Below the pieces are notes generated by a model. The model was not told the origin of the DNA. It saw only the letters and a list, made by a program, of their open reading frames with translations, and ran no database searches. Position numbers and translations under genes: made by a program. A stretch of DNA of 64,000 nucleotides from Lachnospiraceae bacterium (GTDB taxonomy: Bacteria > Bacillota > Clostridia > Lachnospirales > Lachnospiraceae), in the NCBI GenBank assembly GCA_017521605.1, contig JAFXCD010000045.1, forward strand, positions 273,256 to 337,255. Direction: 5' to 3'. Shown here in pieces: positions 1 through 8,943 of this stretch. Numbering within the stretch: the stretch's first letter is position 1; each line of letters starts with the position of its first letter.

Positions 1-554
1 CTGAATTAGTCCGTTTACAGGAACTTTATAAAATGGATAAACAATATGATTCCTATCATAAAGTAGGTGCTAATATCATTAGCCGTGATACCAACAACTG
101 GTATTCCTCCTTTGTAATTGATAAAGGAGAAAAGGATGGATTAAAGCTTGATATGAATGTTATAGCAGACGGAGGTTTGGTTGGAAGAATCACCACACTT
201 GGTCCCAATTGGGCAAAAGTCACTTCAATTATTGATGATAACTCCAATGTATCCGGTAAAACATTATCAACTTCTGATACATTGATGGTTTCCGGTGATT
301 TAGAGACCATGAAATCAGGAAATATTCGTTTTTCGCAATTAGTTGACAGTTCCAATTCAGTTGGAGCAGGCGATAAAATTGTCACTTCTCATATAAGTGA
401 CAAATATTTACCCAATATATTGATAGGTTACGTTTACTCTATCCATGCCGATTCAAACAATCTAACAAAATCAGGATTCGTTTCTCCGGCAGTTGATTTT
501 GAACATTTGGAAGAGGTTTTGGTGATATTGGAAACCAAAGAAGAATTAGAGTAG
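1..554 (+). CDS. mreC: MreC, rod shape-determining protein (5'-truncated by window edge)
   Basis: The frame is open from base 3, so the start lies outside the window. MreC is a membrane-anchored, extracytoplasmic scaffold that links MreB filaments to MreD, RodA and PBP2 during sidewall synthesis. The visible first residues (ELVRLQELYK) are the end of the coiled coil. The rest is the double beta-barrel periplasmic-type domain, with glycine-rich turns such as DGGLVGRI and a conserved ending (EHLEEVLVI). The gene is followed 19 bp later by mreD, in the usual order. Identification is firm from sequence and context; only the N-terminal membrane segment cannot be checked. Confidence 0.93.
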   Translation, partial: ELVRLQELYKMDKQYDSYHKVGANIISRDTNNWYSSFVIDKGEKDGLKLDMNVIADGGLVGRITTLGPNWAKVTSIIDDNSNVSGKTLSTSDTLMVSGDLETMKSGNIRFSQLVDSSNSVGAGDKIVTSHISDKYLPNILIGYVYSIHADSNNLTKSGFVSPAVDFEHLEEVLVILETKEELE

Positions 555-573
555 TGTTAGGAGATGAATTATT

Positions 574-1089
574 TTGTTGAGGAAAGTTTTGACATTCTTT
601 TTAATATTGGTCTGCTTTGTATTACAAAGTACATTTTTTCGTAACCTTTCCTTTGCAGGCATTGTGCCCAATCTTCTTATTATTCTTACTGCATCTTTTG
701 GTTTTATGCGAGGAGATAATGAAGGAATTATTATCGGATTTCTTTGTGGATTGCTGATAGATATTTTTTATGGTGATATCCTGGGATTTTATGCAATGAT
801 TTATATGTATATAGGTTTTTTGAATGGTAAGTTCAATCGTATCTTCTATCCTGAAGATATCAAATTACCAATTGGATTAATTGTAGTCAGTGATTTATCA
901 TATGGAATGCTTTGCTACATTCTTATGTTTTTATTAAATGGTAAATTTCACTTTTTGTTTTATTTAAAAAGCGTCATTTTACCGGAAGTTGTTTATACAA
1001 TTGTAGTTACATGTATACTTTATCCTGTTGTTTTATTTATTAATAATAAATTAGAACAAAGAGAGCATCTTAGAAGAAGAGGCGTATAA
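574..1089 (+). CDS. mreD: MreD, rod shape-determining membrane protein
   Basis: A 171-aa polytopic membrane protein with about five hydrophobic segments, matching MreD in size, topology and position between mreC and PBP2. MreD supports the elongasome at the membrane. The chosen start is TTG at 574, with AGGAG at 559-563; no ATG in this frame fits better. The family motif region NEGIIIGFLCGLLIDIFYGD (about residues 49-68) is typical. It lies 2 bp upstream of the PBP2 start, implying translational coupling. Confidence 0.9.
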   Translation: MLRKVLTFFLILVCFVLQSTFFRNLSFAGIVPNLLIILTASFGFMRGDNEGIIIGFLCGLLIDIFYGDILGFYAMIYMYIGFLNGKFNRIFYPEDIKLPIGLIVVSDLSYGMLCYILMFLLNGKFHFLFYLKSVILPEVVYTIVVTCILYPVVLFINNKLEQREHLRRRGV

Positions 1090-1091
1090 AA

Positions 1092-4001
1092 TTGTTTGAA
1101 TGGTTTGAAAGAATAAAAGATGATCTGTTAAACTTCATAACAAATCGTGTAAGCTTACTCACATTTTTATTTATTATTATGGGAGGAGCTTTACTTTATC
1201 GTTGCTTTGATTTACAGATTGTACAAGGACAGAAATATCTGGATGAATTTATTTTAAAAACTGAAAAGACCAGAGATATTTCCAGCTCAAGAGGAAGTAT
1301 TTTAGATAGAAATGGTGAAATTTTAGCTTATGACGAATTGGCATATTCCGTTAAAATCGAAGATGTTTTTGAATCCGGCAGGGGAAAAAACAAAAAGTTG
1401 AACAGTACTATCTATAAATTAATCAAGTGTATCGAAAAAAATGGTGACAGCACAATTAGTGACTTTAATATTATTTTAAATGAAAATAATCAGTTTGTTT
1501 TTAATGTGGATGGAACAAAGCTACAAAGATTTTTGGCAGATGTCTATGGGTATACCACAATTGAAAAGATGAAGGAAAAGGATGAAGCTTTACTGAATTC
1601 TACAGCAGAAGATGTTCTAATCTATCTATCCGGCTCAAAAAAATTTGCTATTGGTGATTACGAAGTTCCTGAAGATACTTCAACGGAATTTATTCCCGGA
1701 AAAGGCTATAATAAAAAGGAATGGCTTCAAATAGTTACCATTCGTTATTCCATGGGACTTACTTCTTTCCGTAAATATATCGGAACAACAGTAGCTACCG
1801 ATATCAGTAAAGAAACAGTAGCGGTTATTATGGAAAACAGCCGTGAGTTGGAAGGTGTTTCCATTGTGGAAGATACAGTTCGACGCTATACAGAAGATAG
1901 CTATTATTTTTCGCATATTTTAGGTTATACCGGTAAGATTTCTTCCGAAGAACTGGACAGCTTTAATCAGTTGGATTTGGAGGAAGGCGGTTCCGGAGAA
2001 CGATATACCATCAATGATATGGTTGGAAAAAGTGGTATTGAACAATATATGGAAACCACATTACAAGGCACCCGTGGCTTTGAAAAGGTTAGTGTTGATA
2101 ACATGGGACGAGTTGTCAGCATTTTAGAGAGAACGGAAGCCAAAGCCGGCAATGATATTGTATTAACCATTGATGCGAATTTACAAAGAGCTGCTTATCA
2201 GATATTAGAACAACACATTGCCGGAATTGTGGCCGATAAGATAATCAATGCCAAAACCTTTGATGTTGAGAATATTAACTCGACTGCAGATATAAGAATT
2301 CCAATATATGATGTTTATTACGCTGTAATTAAAAATAATGTTATCGATATTAATGCTTTTGATGATGAATATGCAGGTGAAAACGAAAGAAATGTATACG
2401 CAAAATATCTGGATTATAAAGCAAAGGTTTATGATACATTAACAAAAGAGTTTTATGAAAAGAAAACCATTTATAACCGACTCACCTTAGAATATCAAAA
2501 TTATCATTCTGATATTATAACCTTATTAAAGGACAAGGGTATATTAGACAGAGCTTTGATTGATTCTAAAGATTCCACACAAATTGCATGGGCTACCGAA
2601 GAAGTCATAAGTATTCACGATTATTTAAAATATTGTATTTCCAAGAACTGGATAAATACATCTAAATTAAACTTAAATACACAATATGTTGATTCTGATG
2701 AGATATATAAGACCATATGTGATTATGTTATACAGGAAATTGATAACAATATGGAGTTTCAAAAGAAAATCTATCGCTTTATGATACGAAATGATGTTTT
2801 AACCGGTAAAGAAGTATGCAAAATACTATGTGAGCAAAAAGCTATTGAAATTCCCGCTGATGATGAGATTGCTTTATTTGATAATAAAATCTCCCCTTAT
2901 ACTTTTATGATGAATCGTATAAAGAATCTTGATATCACACCTGCACAGCTTGCTTTAGATCCTTGTAATGGTTCTGTTGTAATAACAGATATTCATACCG
3001 GCGATGTACTGGCATTAGTTACCTATCCCGGATACGATAATAATAAAATGGCCAATACCATTGATTCAGATTATTGGAATAAGCTGTTAACAGATAAGTC
3101 TAATCCAATGATTAATTATGCCACTTATTACAGTGCAGCACCCGGCTCTACCTTTAAAATGGTATCTGCCACCGCTGCATTAATGGAAAATGTTGTAACA
3201 TTGAAATCCAAAATAATCTGTACAGGTAAATTTACTGAGATTACACCACCACCCATGTGTTGGAATCGTAGTGGTCATGGCAGTCTGGATGTTTCCGCTG
3301 CAATAGCAAATTCCTGTAATAGCTTCTTTTATAGTGTAGGATATTCGCTTTCCACCACCAGTGGGGTTTATAATGCTTCCGAAGGTTTAAGTACCTTGGA
3401 AAAATATGCTTCTGTATATGGACTTACCGAGAAGACAGGTGTGGAAATAGTGGAAGCAACACCTTCTGTATCCAAGGAATTACCTGTACCTTCAGCTATT
3501 GGTCAGGGTAGTAATTCATTTACTGCCGTTGGATTGACACGTTACGTTGCTGCAGTAGCCAATAATGGTACGAGCTATAAGCTGACACTTTTGGATTCTG
3601 TACGTGATATTAATGGTAATACCATAAAGAAATTTGAGCCTGTGATTTACAATCAATTTAATATGCCACAAAGTAATTGGGATGCTATCCATAAGGGCAT
3701 GCGTACCGTAGTAGAAAAAAAAGCGTACTTTAAAGAATTGACTGTGAATGTAGCCGGCAAAACCGGTACAGCCGAAGAATCAGATAGACGTCCAAATCAT
3801 GCCTTATTTGTAGGATATGCTCCATATGAGACACCTGAAATCGCTATTACTTCACGAATTCCATATGGTTATTCATCCGATTATGCAGCTCAGGTTACCA
3901 AAGATGTTATTGCTTACTATTATGGCTTAATGGATGAAGAAGATCTGGTTACCGGTACTGCCGATGAATTAGAAGCGGGAGTTTCTAATAACGAAATTTA
4001 A
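1092..4001 (+). CDS. mrdA: Penicillin-binding protein 2 (elongasome transpeptidase) with large insertion
   Basis: Class B PBP that cross-links peptidoglycan in cell elongation, membrane-anchored by an N-terminal helix (about residues 20-40). An N-terminal dimerisation/pedestal domain follows (SSRGSILDRNG at about 58). Transpeptidase motifs are present: S686-T-F-K689 (SxxK), SCN near 741 (SxN) and KTGT near 890. At 969 aa it is much longer than the 600-700 aa typical of PBP2. The extra length is a charged, mostly helical-looking stretch, roughly residues 375-620, between the pedestal and the transpeptidase domain. Start is TTG at 1092, two bases after mreD. Partners RodA and MreC/D are encoded nearby. 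Confidence 0.93.
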   Translation: MFEWFERIKDDLLNFITNRVSLLTFLFIIMGGALLYRCFDLQIVQGQKYLDEFILKTEKTRDISSSRGSILDRNGEILAYDELAYSVKIEDVFESGRGKNKKLNSTIYKLIKCIEKNGDSTISDFNIILNENNQFVFNVDGTKLQRFLADVYGYTTIEKMKEKDEALLNSTAEDVLIYLSGSKKFAIGDYEVPEDTSTEFIPGKGYNKKEWLQIVTIRYSMGLTSFRKYIGTTVATDISKETVAVIMENSRELEGVSIVEDTVRRYTEDSYYFSHILGYTGKISSEELDSFNQLDLEEGGSGERYTINDMVGKSGIEQYMETTLQGTRGFEKVSVDNMGRVVSILERTEAKAGNDIVLTIDANLQRAAYQILEQHIAGIVADKIINAKTFDVENINSTADIRIPIYDVYYAVIKNNVIDINAFDDEYAGENERNVYAKYLDYKAKVYDTLTKEFYEKKTIYNRLTLEYQNYHSDIITLLKDKGILDRALIDSKDSTQIAWATEEVISIHDYLKYCISKNWINTSKLNLNTQYVDSDEIYKTICDYVIQEIDNNMEFQKKIYRFMIRNDVLTGKEVCKILCEQKAIEIPADDEIALFDNKISPYTFMMNRIKNLDITPAQLALDPCNGSVVITDIHTGDVLALVTYPGYDNNKMANTIDSDYWNKLLTDKSNPMINYATYYSAAPGSTFKMVSATAALMENVVTLKSKIICTGKFTEITPPPMCWNRSGHGSLDVSAAIANSCNSFFYSVGYSLSTTSGVYNASEGLSTLEKYASVYGLTEKTGVEIVEATPSVSKELPVPSAIGQGSNSFTAVGLTRYVAAVANNGTSYKLTLLDSVRDINGNTIKKFEPVIYNQFNMPQSNWDAIHKGMRTVVEKKAYFKELTVNVAGKTGTAEESDRRPNHALFVGYAPYETPEIAITSRIPYGYSSDYAAQVTKDVIAYYYGLMDEEDLVTGTADELEAGVSNNEI

Positions 4002-4017
4002 TAGCAGGAGATAATAT

Positions 4018-4683
4018 ATGAGTTCCTTTGTAATTAAAAGCTTTCAAAATGGTATTAACTTAAGAATGAATCCTGATGTGGATTTTGAACAGCTTCTTAA
4101 GGAAATCGCAGAGAAATTTCAAAGCTCGCGAGCATTTTTCGGTTCTTCAAGTGTTGCATTATCTATTGAAGGACGCATATTAAACGCAGAAGAAGAGATG
4201 GCAGTATTAGATGTCATACAGAACAGCAGCGATTTAAATGTAATGTGTATTATAGGAAAGGATGATGCTTTAAATAATAACTTTATTAAAGCAATTCAGA
4301 CATTACAAAACAAATTGCCATCCGGTAATTATATGCATGTATATGGTGGTACACTAAAAGATAATGATGTAATCGAAATGGAAGAAAGTATTTTGGTATT
4401 AGGCGATGTAAATCCCGGATGTTCCGTTACATCATCCAAGAATATCATAATCTTAGGTGGTCTTTATGGTGAAGCTTATGCCGGAAAAGAATCCGGCAAA
4501 GAAGCTTATGTAATTGCGCTTGAAATGGAGCCGAGTTCACTTATGATCGGCAATTTCAAATATAAACAAACGAAAAAATCTAAGTGGAGAATACAACCCA
4601 AACTACAGCCGAAAGTAGCTGTAGTCAGAGAAGATAATATTGAATTATTACCATTAACAAAAGAGATACTGGAAAACCTATAA
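4018..4683 (+). CDS. minC: MinC, septum site-determining protein
   Basis: A 221-aa protein that inhibits FtsZ assembly away from midcell. The N-terminal FtsZ-interacting domain (about 1-105) is followed by the C-terminal right-handed beta-helix MinD-binding domain. The latter has repeated glycine turns (VYGGTLKDNDVIE, VLGDVNPGCSVT, IILGGLYGEAYAG). ATG start with AGGAG a few bases upstream. minD follows 57 bp later. Identification rests on domain architecture and the minCDE order. Confidence 0.93.
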   Translation: MSSFVIKSFQNGINLRMNPDVDFEQLLKEIAEKFQSSRAFFGSSSVALSIEGRILNAEEEMAVLDVIQNSSDLNVMCIIGKDDALNNNFIKAIQTLQNKLPSGNYMHVYGGTLKDNDVIEMEESILVLGDVNPGCSVTSSKNIIILGGLYGEAYAGKESGKEAYVIALEMEPSSLMIGNFKYKQTKKSKWRIQPKLQPKVAVVREDNIELLPLTKEILENL

Positions 4684-4740
4684 GGTGACCCGGGCGACGA
4701 TAATTATATTGATTTGTCTAAAAGACAGAATGGAGGATTT

Positions 4741-5532
4741 ATGTGTGAAGTAATTGTCGTTACCTCTGGAAAAGGCGGTGTGGGAAAAACCACCACATCT
4801 GCAAATGTAGGAACCGGACTGGCAAAGGCCGGCAAAAAAGTATGTCTCATTGATACCGATATCGGATTACGTAATCTAGATGTTGTGATGGGTCTTGAAA
4901 ATCGCATTGTTTACAATCTTGTAGATGTTATTGAAGGTAATTGCCGCATTAAACAAGCTTTGATTCGCGATAAAAGAAATCCCGGATTATGCTTAATGCC
5001 TTCTGCACAAACTCGTGATAAATCTGCAGTGACACCATCACAAATGATAAAAATGATAGATAGTCTGAAAGAGAGTTTTGACTATATAATATTAGATTGT
5101 CCTGCAGGAATTGAACAAGGATTTCAGAATGCCATTGCAGGTGCTGATCGAGCTTTGGTTGTTACAACACCTGAAGTATCTGCAATACGTGATGCAGACA
5201 GAATTATCGGTTTGTTGGAAGCCAATGAGTTTAAACAAATAGATTTGATAATCAATCGTATGCGTATGGATTTGGTAAAAAGAGGAGATATGATGTCTTC
5301 AAAGGATGTGATTGATATTTTGGCGATTCCTCTAATTGGCATCGTACCGGATGATGAAAATGTAGTAATAGCTACAAATCAGGGTGAACCTTTAGTTGGG
5401 ACTTCCACTCCCGCCGGTCTATCTTACCAAAATATCTGTGAAAGAATAATGGGGCAGGATGTACCTTTCTTACATATGGAAAAAACAATATCCTTTTGGA
5501 CAAAGGTAACCGGTATTTTTCATAAAATCTAA
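4741..5532 (+). CDS. minD: MinD, septum site-determining ATPase
   Basis: ParA/MinD-family P-loop ATPase of 263 aa that recruits MinC to the membrane and is displaced by MinE. The deviant Walker A motif KGGVGKTT is near residue 11, switch I-like DTDIGLRNLDVV near 40 and Walker B-like IILDCPAGIE near 115. The amphipathic membrane-targeting C-terminus (FWTKVTGIFHKI) is visible. The frame is open further upstream, but ATG 4741 is chosen because GGAGG lies at 4732-4736 and family proteins begin at this point. Confidence 0.96.
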   Translation: MCEVIVVTSGKGGVGKTTTSANVGTGLAKAGKKVCLIDTDIGLRNLDVVMGLENRIVYNLVDVIEGNCRIKQALIRDKRNPGLCLMPSAQTRDKSAVTPSQMIKMIDSLKESFDYIILDCPAGIEQGFQNAIAGADRALVVTTPEVSAIRDADRIIGLLEANEFKQIDLIINRMRMDLVKRGDMMSSKDVIDILAIPLIGIVPDDENVVIATNQGEPLVGTSTPAGLSYQNICERIMGQDVPFLHMEKTISFWTKVTGIFHKI

Positions 5533-5549
5533 GAGAGGAGAGCATATCC

Positions 5550-5786
5550 ATGAGACATTTATTTCGTAGAAAAACATCTAGGCAGATAGCCAAAGATCGT
5601 TTGAAAATTTTATTGATTTCGGATAGAGTAAATTGCTCTCCGGAATTAATGGAATTAATAAAAAATGACATATCCAAGGTCATTTCCAAATACATGAAGA
5701 TAGATACAGCCAATATGGAAATACAAATAAGTAAATCATCACCTACCTTATATGCTAATATTCCCATATTGGATTTTAACAAATAA
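5550..5786 (+). CDS. minE: MinE, cell division topological specificity factor
   Basis: A 78-aa protein with the MinE layout. A basic N-terminal membrane-binding/anti-MinCD segment (RRKTSRQIAKDRLKILLISDR) is followed by a dimerisation region ending NIPI. It stimulates MinD ATPase and drives pole-to-pole oscillation or ring formation. It lies 17 bp after minD. A full MinCDE set, rather than MinCD plus DivIVA, is encoded here. Confidence 0.93.
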   Translation: MRHLFRRKTSRQIAKDRLKILLISDRVNCSPELMELIKNDISKVISKYMKIDTANMEIQISKSSPTLYANIPILDFNK

Positions 5787-5801
5787 TAGAAAGGCATAAT
5801 A

Positions 5802-6908
5802 ATGTTTAGGAAGTACAGAATACGCAATTATGATTTCAAGTTAATTGTAATGTTGGTTTTACTTTCCGCCATTGGCATTTTAGCAGTAGGAAGCGCGGAA
5901 GAATCCTTACAAAACAAACAGCTTTTTGGTGTAATAGCAGGAGTGGTTATGATGATAATTATATCCTTATTCAATTACAAATGGCTGTTAAAACTATATT
6001 GGTTTATGTATATCGGTAATTTAATTCTGTTACTTCTGGTCGAATTTTTGGGTAAAGAAGGTGGTTATGGAGCACAACGTTGGTTACGAATTGGCGGATT
6101 CCAGTTTCAACCTTCGGAAACTGCTAAAATATTATTGATTTTATTCTTTGCACAGTTTATTATGAAACATAAGGAGAAGTTAAATACTTTTCATATGATT
6201 ACGGTCTGTTTAATATTAATTGCTGTACCATGGTATTTAATTTTTGATCAGCCTGATTTATCAACAAGTATTGTTATTTTAATGATATTTTGTGTGATTA
6301 TGTTTGCCGGCGGATTGAGTTGGAAGATAATTTTTGGTATTTTAGCAGTAACCATACCTGCCTTGATTATAATTATTTCTATTGCAATGCAACCAGGTAA
6401 TGAATACCTGGAGCAATATCAGAAAAATCGTATCCTTGCATTTATTAATCCTGAAGAATATTCTTCAGATGAAGCATATCAGCAATTGAATTCAGTAACT
6501 GCCATTGCTTCAGGTATGCTGGATGGAAAAGGTTACAAAAATAATGAAATCACTTCAGTGGTAAACGGTAATTTTGTATCACAGCCACAAACTGATTTTA
6601 TTTTTGCAGTAATAGGTGAGGAGTTCGGTTTTAAAGGAAGCTTGTTTGTAATTGTATTATTAACGCTGATTTCTTTAGAATGTATTAGTATTGCCCGTCA
6701 TGCTACAGATTTAGCCGGTAAAATCGTTGCTACCGGTATGGGAGGACTTATTGCCTTTCAAAGCTTTATTAATATTGGTGTAGCCACATTTATGTTGCCT
6801 AATACCGGCTTACCATTACCTTTTGTAAGTTATGGTCTTACCTCTGTAATGAGTTTATATATAGGAATGGGATTTGTATTAAATGTAAAATTACACAGTA
6901 AAAGATAA
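5802..6908 (+). CDS. rodA: RodA, SEDS-family peptidoglycan glycosyltransferase
   Basis: A 368-aa polytopic SEDS protein polymerising glycan strands together with PBP2. Hallmarks are FQPSETAKILLILFFAQ (about 100-117), the loop segment FVSQPQTDFIFAVIGEEFGF with its conserved acidic residues (about 255-275), and the ending NTGLPLPFVSYG (about 331). About ten membrane segments. RodA is preferred over FtsW because the gene sits in the mre/min cluster with PBP2; family-level assignment is certain, the paralog call less so. Confidence 0.88.
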   Translation: MFRKYRIRNYDFKLIVMLVLLSAIGILAVGSAEESLQNKQLFGVIAGVVMMIIISLFNYKWLLKLYWFMYIGNLILLLLVEFLGKEGGYGAQRWLRIGGFQFQPSETAKILLILFFAQFIMKHKEKLNTFHMITVCLILIAVPWYLIFDQPDLSTSIVILMIFCVIMFAGGLSWKIIFGILAVTIPALIIIISIAMQPGNEYLEQYQKNRILAFINPEEYSSDEAYQQLNSVTAIASGMLDGKGYKNNEITSVVNGNFVSQPQTDFIFAVIGEEFGFKGSLFVIVLLTLISLECISIARHATDLAGKIVATGMGGLIAFQSFINIGVATFMLPNTGLPLPFVSYGLTSVMSLYIGMGFVLNVKLHSKR

Positions 6909-6938
6909 ACAGTTCTTGGGGGAGTTACTGTTTATATA
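6902..6938 (+). terminator. Weak hairpin after rodA
   Basis: An inverted repeat (AACAGT ... ACTGTT) around a GGGGG-containing loop follows the rodA stop, then an AT-rich stretch. It could terminate or attenuate transcription before mgsA, but there is no clean T tract. Confidence 0.35.
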
Positions 6939-6965
6939 TAAAAAATATTTAGGAGGTATGAATTT

Positions 6966-7361
6966 ATGAATATTGCCCTAATCGCTCATGATGCAAAGAA
7001 AAAATTAATGCAGAATTTTTGTATTGCATACAGGGGTATTTTAAGCAGAAATGAATTATACGCTACCGGAACTACCGGAAGATTGATTGAAGAAGTGACC
7101 AACCTTACCATTCATAAATTCCTGGCAGGTCATTTAGGTGGTGAACAACAGATTAGTGCTCAAATTGAACATAATCAAATGGACCTTGTTATTTTCCTTA
7201 GAGATCCGGCTAATCCAAAATCACATGAGCCCGATGTCAATAACCTGATTAAATTATGTGATATGTATAATATTCCTCTTGCAACAAATCTTGCAAGCGC
7301 AGAACTATTAATCAAGTCATTAGACAGAGGAGATTTAGAGTGGCGTGAAATGTACAAATAA
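6966..7361 (+). CDS. mgsA: Methylglyoxal synthase
   Basis: Converts dihydroxyacetone phosphate to methylglyoxal and phosphate, a glycolytic bypass under phosphate limitation. The 131-aa protein has the family markers IALIAHDAKK (about 3-12), the phosphate-binding ATGTTGRLIE (about 39), HLGGEQQI with the GG turn (about 61) and the catalytic-aspartate region FLRDPANPKSHEPDV (about 78). ATG start with AGGAGG at 6952-6957. The 3' end overlaps the next gene by 17 bp. Confidence 0.96.
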   Translation: MNIALIAHDAKKKLMQNFCIAYRGILSRNELYATGTTGRLIEEVTNLTIHKFLAGHLGGEQQISAQIEHNQMDLVIFLRDPANPKSHEPDVNNLIKLCDMYNIPLATNLASAELLIKSLDRGDLEWREMYK

Positions 7362-8340
7362 TTTATTATACAAAAAATTTATCTGTGGCATTATGATAAG
7401 CCTTATGGTGTTTACCTTGCCTTCCTGCGGAAATTCTTCTTATGAGCTTCCATTTGAAGGCAACAGTAAGGTAAGCGGTTTTAATATTATTACTGAACAG
7501 AAATCAGATGTAATTCCTCTATTTGCCAGTGATTTATGTATATCTGATAAACAAGTAACTGACCCTGATTTTGCAAATACTGAGGATTGCGGTACAGCTA
7601 TATTATTTGATGTGATGAATTCTGAAGTCTTATATTCTTCACATGCACATGAGCAAATGTCTCCAGCAAGTCTGACGAAAGTATTGATGGCATTAGTTGC
7701 TTTAAAGAATGCCACACCTGATACTGTTTTAACTGCCTCTGAACAGATATTTATAAATGAACAGGGTGCACAGCTGTGTGGTTTAAAGCCCGGTGACACC
7801 ATGACATTAAATCAGGCTCTTTATATAGCTTTGTTACATTCTGCCAATGATGCAGCTTTATTAATTGCCCAGAATATTGGCGGAAGTGAAGAAGGCTTTG
7901 TTGAAATGATGAATCAGGAAGCCCAAAGATTGGGAGCAACAAATTCTAATTTTGTAAATCCTCATGGTCTGACGGATTCCAACCAGTATACTACTGCATA
8001 TGATTTATACTTAATCTTTAATGAAGCCATCAAATATGAAAAATTTGTTGAAATCATACAGACACCAACTTACGAAACCATTTATTATGACCGTAATGGA
8101 AAAGAAGTCCCCATATCTGTTCGTAATACAAATAAATACATCAACAGCGATGTAAAAGCTCCTGAAAATGTAAAGATTATAGGTGGAAAAACAGGTACGA
8201 CAAATGCAGCAGGACATTGTCTGATGGTTTTAGCTAAAGATAAAAACGGAGCCCCCTATATATCAGTTATATTAAAAGCAGGCTCAAGAGATTCACTTTA
8301 TGCACAAATGACAGATTTGTTGGAAGAAATCACGAAATAA
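7345..8340 (+). CDS. D-alanyl-D-alanine carboxypeptidase (DacF-like), lipoprotein-type N-terminus
   Basis: Peptidase S11/PBP5-family carboxypeptidase trimming the terminal D-Ala of peptidoglycan stem peptides. The active-site triad motifs are SLTK (in MSPASLTKVL, about residue 110), SAN (in LLHSANDAAL, about 168) and KTGTT (about 282). The N-terminus has a hydrophobic stretch ending LPSC, a lipobox-like site, so the protein is probably an exported lipoprotein. The start overlaps the end of mgsA; a later start inside the signal sequence is possible but less likely. Confidence 0.9.
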   Translation: MKCTNNLLYKKFICGIMISLMVFTLPSCGNSSYELPFEGNSKVSGFNIITEQKSDVIPLFASDLCISDKQVTDPDFANTEDCGTAILFDVMNSEVLYSSHAHEQMSPASLTKVLMALVALKNATPDTVLTASEQIFINEQGAQLCGLKPGDTMTLNQALYIALLHSANDAALLIAQNIGGSEEGFVEMMNQEAQRLGATNSNFVNPHGLTDSNQYTTAYDLYLIFNEAIKYEKFVEIIQTPTYETIYYDRNGKEVPISVRNTNKYINSDVKAPENVKIIGGKTGTTNAAGHCLMVLAKDKNGAPYISVILKAGSRDSLYAQMTDLLEEITK

Positions 8341-8343
8341 TGG

Positions 8344-8372
8344 TTGTTTTTTACAAGGATTTGCACTATAAT
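8344..8372 (+). promoter_or_regulatory. Sigma-A promoter upstream of the P-loop gene
   Basis: TTGTTT at 8344-8349, a 17-bp spacer and TATAAT at 8367-8372. It places a new transcript start about 60 bp before the next ATG. Confidence 0.6.
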
Positions 8373-8439
8373 AGAGTTAGGTGAAATCATGTTAATACAA
8401 ATTTAGCTTTTCATCAATTTACTTTAGGAGGGCACACCA

Positions 8440-8859
8440 ATGGTTCAATTAATCGTAGGCAAAAAAGGTAAAGGAAAGACAAAACAGTTATTGGATAAAG
8501 TAAATAGTGAAGTAAAGAACATATCAGGTAATATCGCATATCTCGATAAGAATATGGCTCATATGTATGAGTTAAATAATAAGGTTCGAATGATTGATGT
8601 TTCACAGTATTTAATTGAAAATGCAAGTGAATTTGTAGGATTTGTTTCCGGTATCATTTCACAGGATCACGATTTACAGCAGATGTATTTTGACAGTTTT
8701 TTAAAGATTGCATGTCTTGAAAGCGAAGATATTACACCTGCTATTGAAAAACTTGAGAAAATTAGTGAAGCTCAGGGAGTCGATTTTATAATCAGCGTAT
8801 CTATTGATGCTGAGGAAATTCCTGAAAGCATTAGGAAGAATATAATTGTTGCTTTATAA
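8440..8859 (+). CDS. Small P-loop protein of unknown function
   Basis: A 139-aa protein with a clear Walker A motif at its N-terminus (GKKGKGKT, residues 7-14). The rest is predicted alpha/beta with no membrane segment and no obvious Walker B beyond hydrophobic strands. I do not recognise a characterised family. ATG start after a strong AGGAGG (8424-8429). It has its own promoter and is followed by a strong terminator, so it is monocistronic between cell-wall genes and the HlyD/YggS/SepF group. A nucleotide-dependent role in that neighbourhood is only an inference. Confidence 0.8.
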   Translation: MVQLIVGKKGKGKTKQLLDKVNSEVKNISGNIAYLDKNMAHMYELNNKVRMIDVSQYLIENASEFVGFVSGIISQDHDLQQMYFDSFLKIACLESEDITPAIEKLEKISEAQGVDFIISVSIDAEEIPESIRKNIIVAL

Positions 8860-8872
8860 TCTTTAACATTAT

Positions 8873-8906
8873 AAAAGCCTCGGGTTCTTATTAACCGAGG
8901 CTTTTT
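8873..8906 (+). terminator. Rho-independent terminator
   Basis: Perfect stem AAAAGCCTCGGTT-type arms (8873-8886 and 8893-8905) followed by a T run and CTAAG, directly after the P-loop gene. Confidence 0.85.
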
Positions 8907-8943
8907 CTAAGCATAATATTTTATGTATTAGGAGGATATAAAA

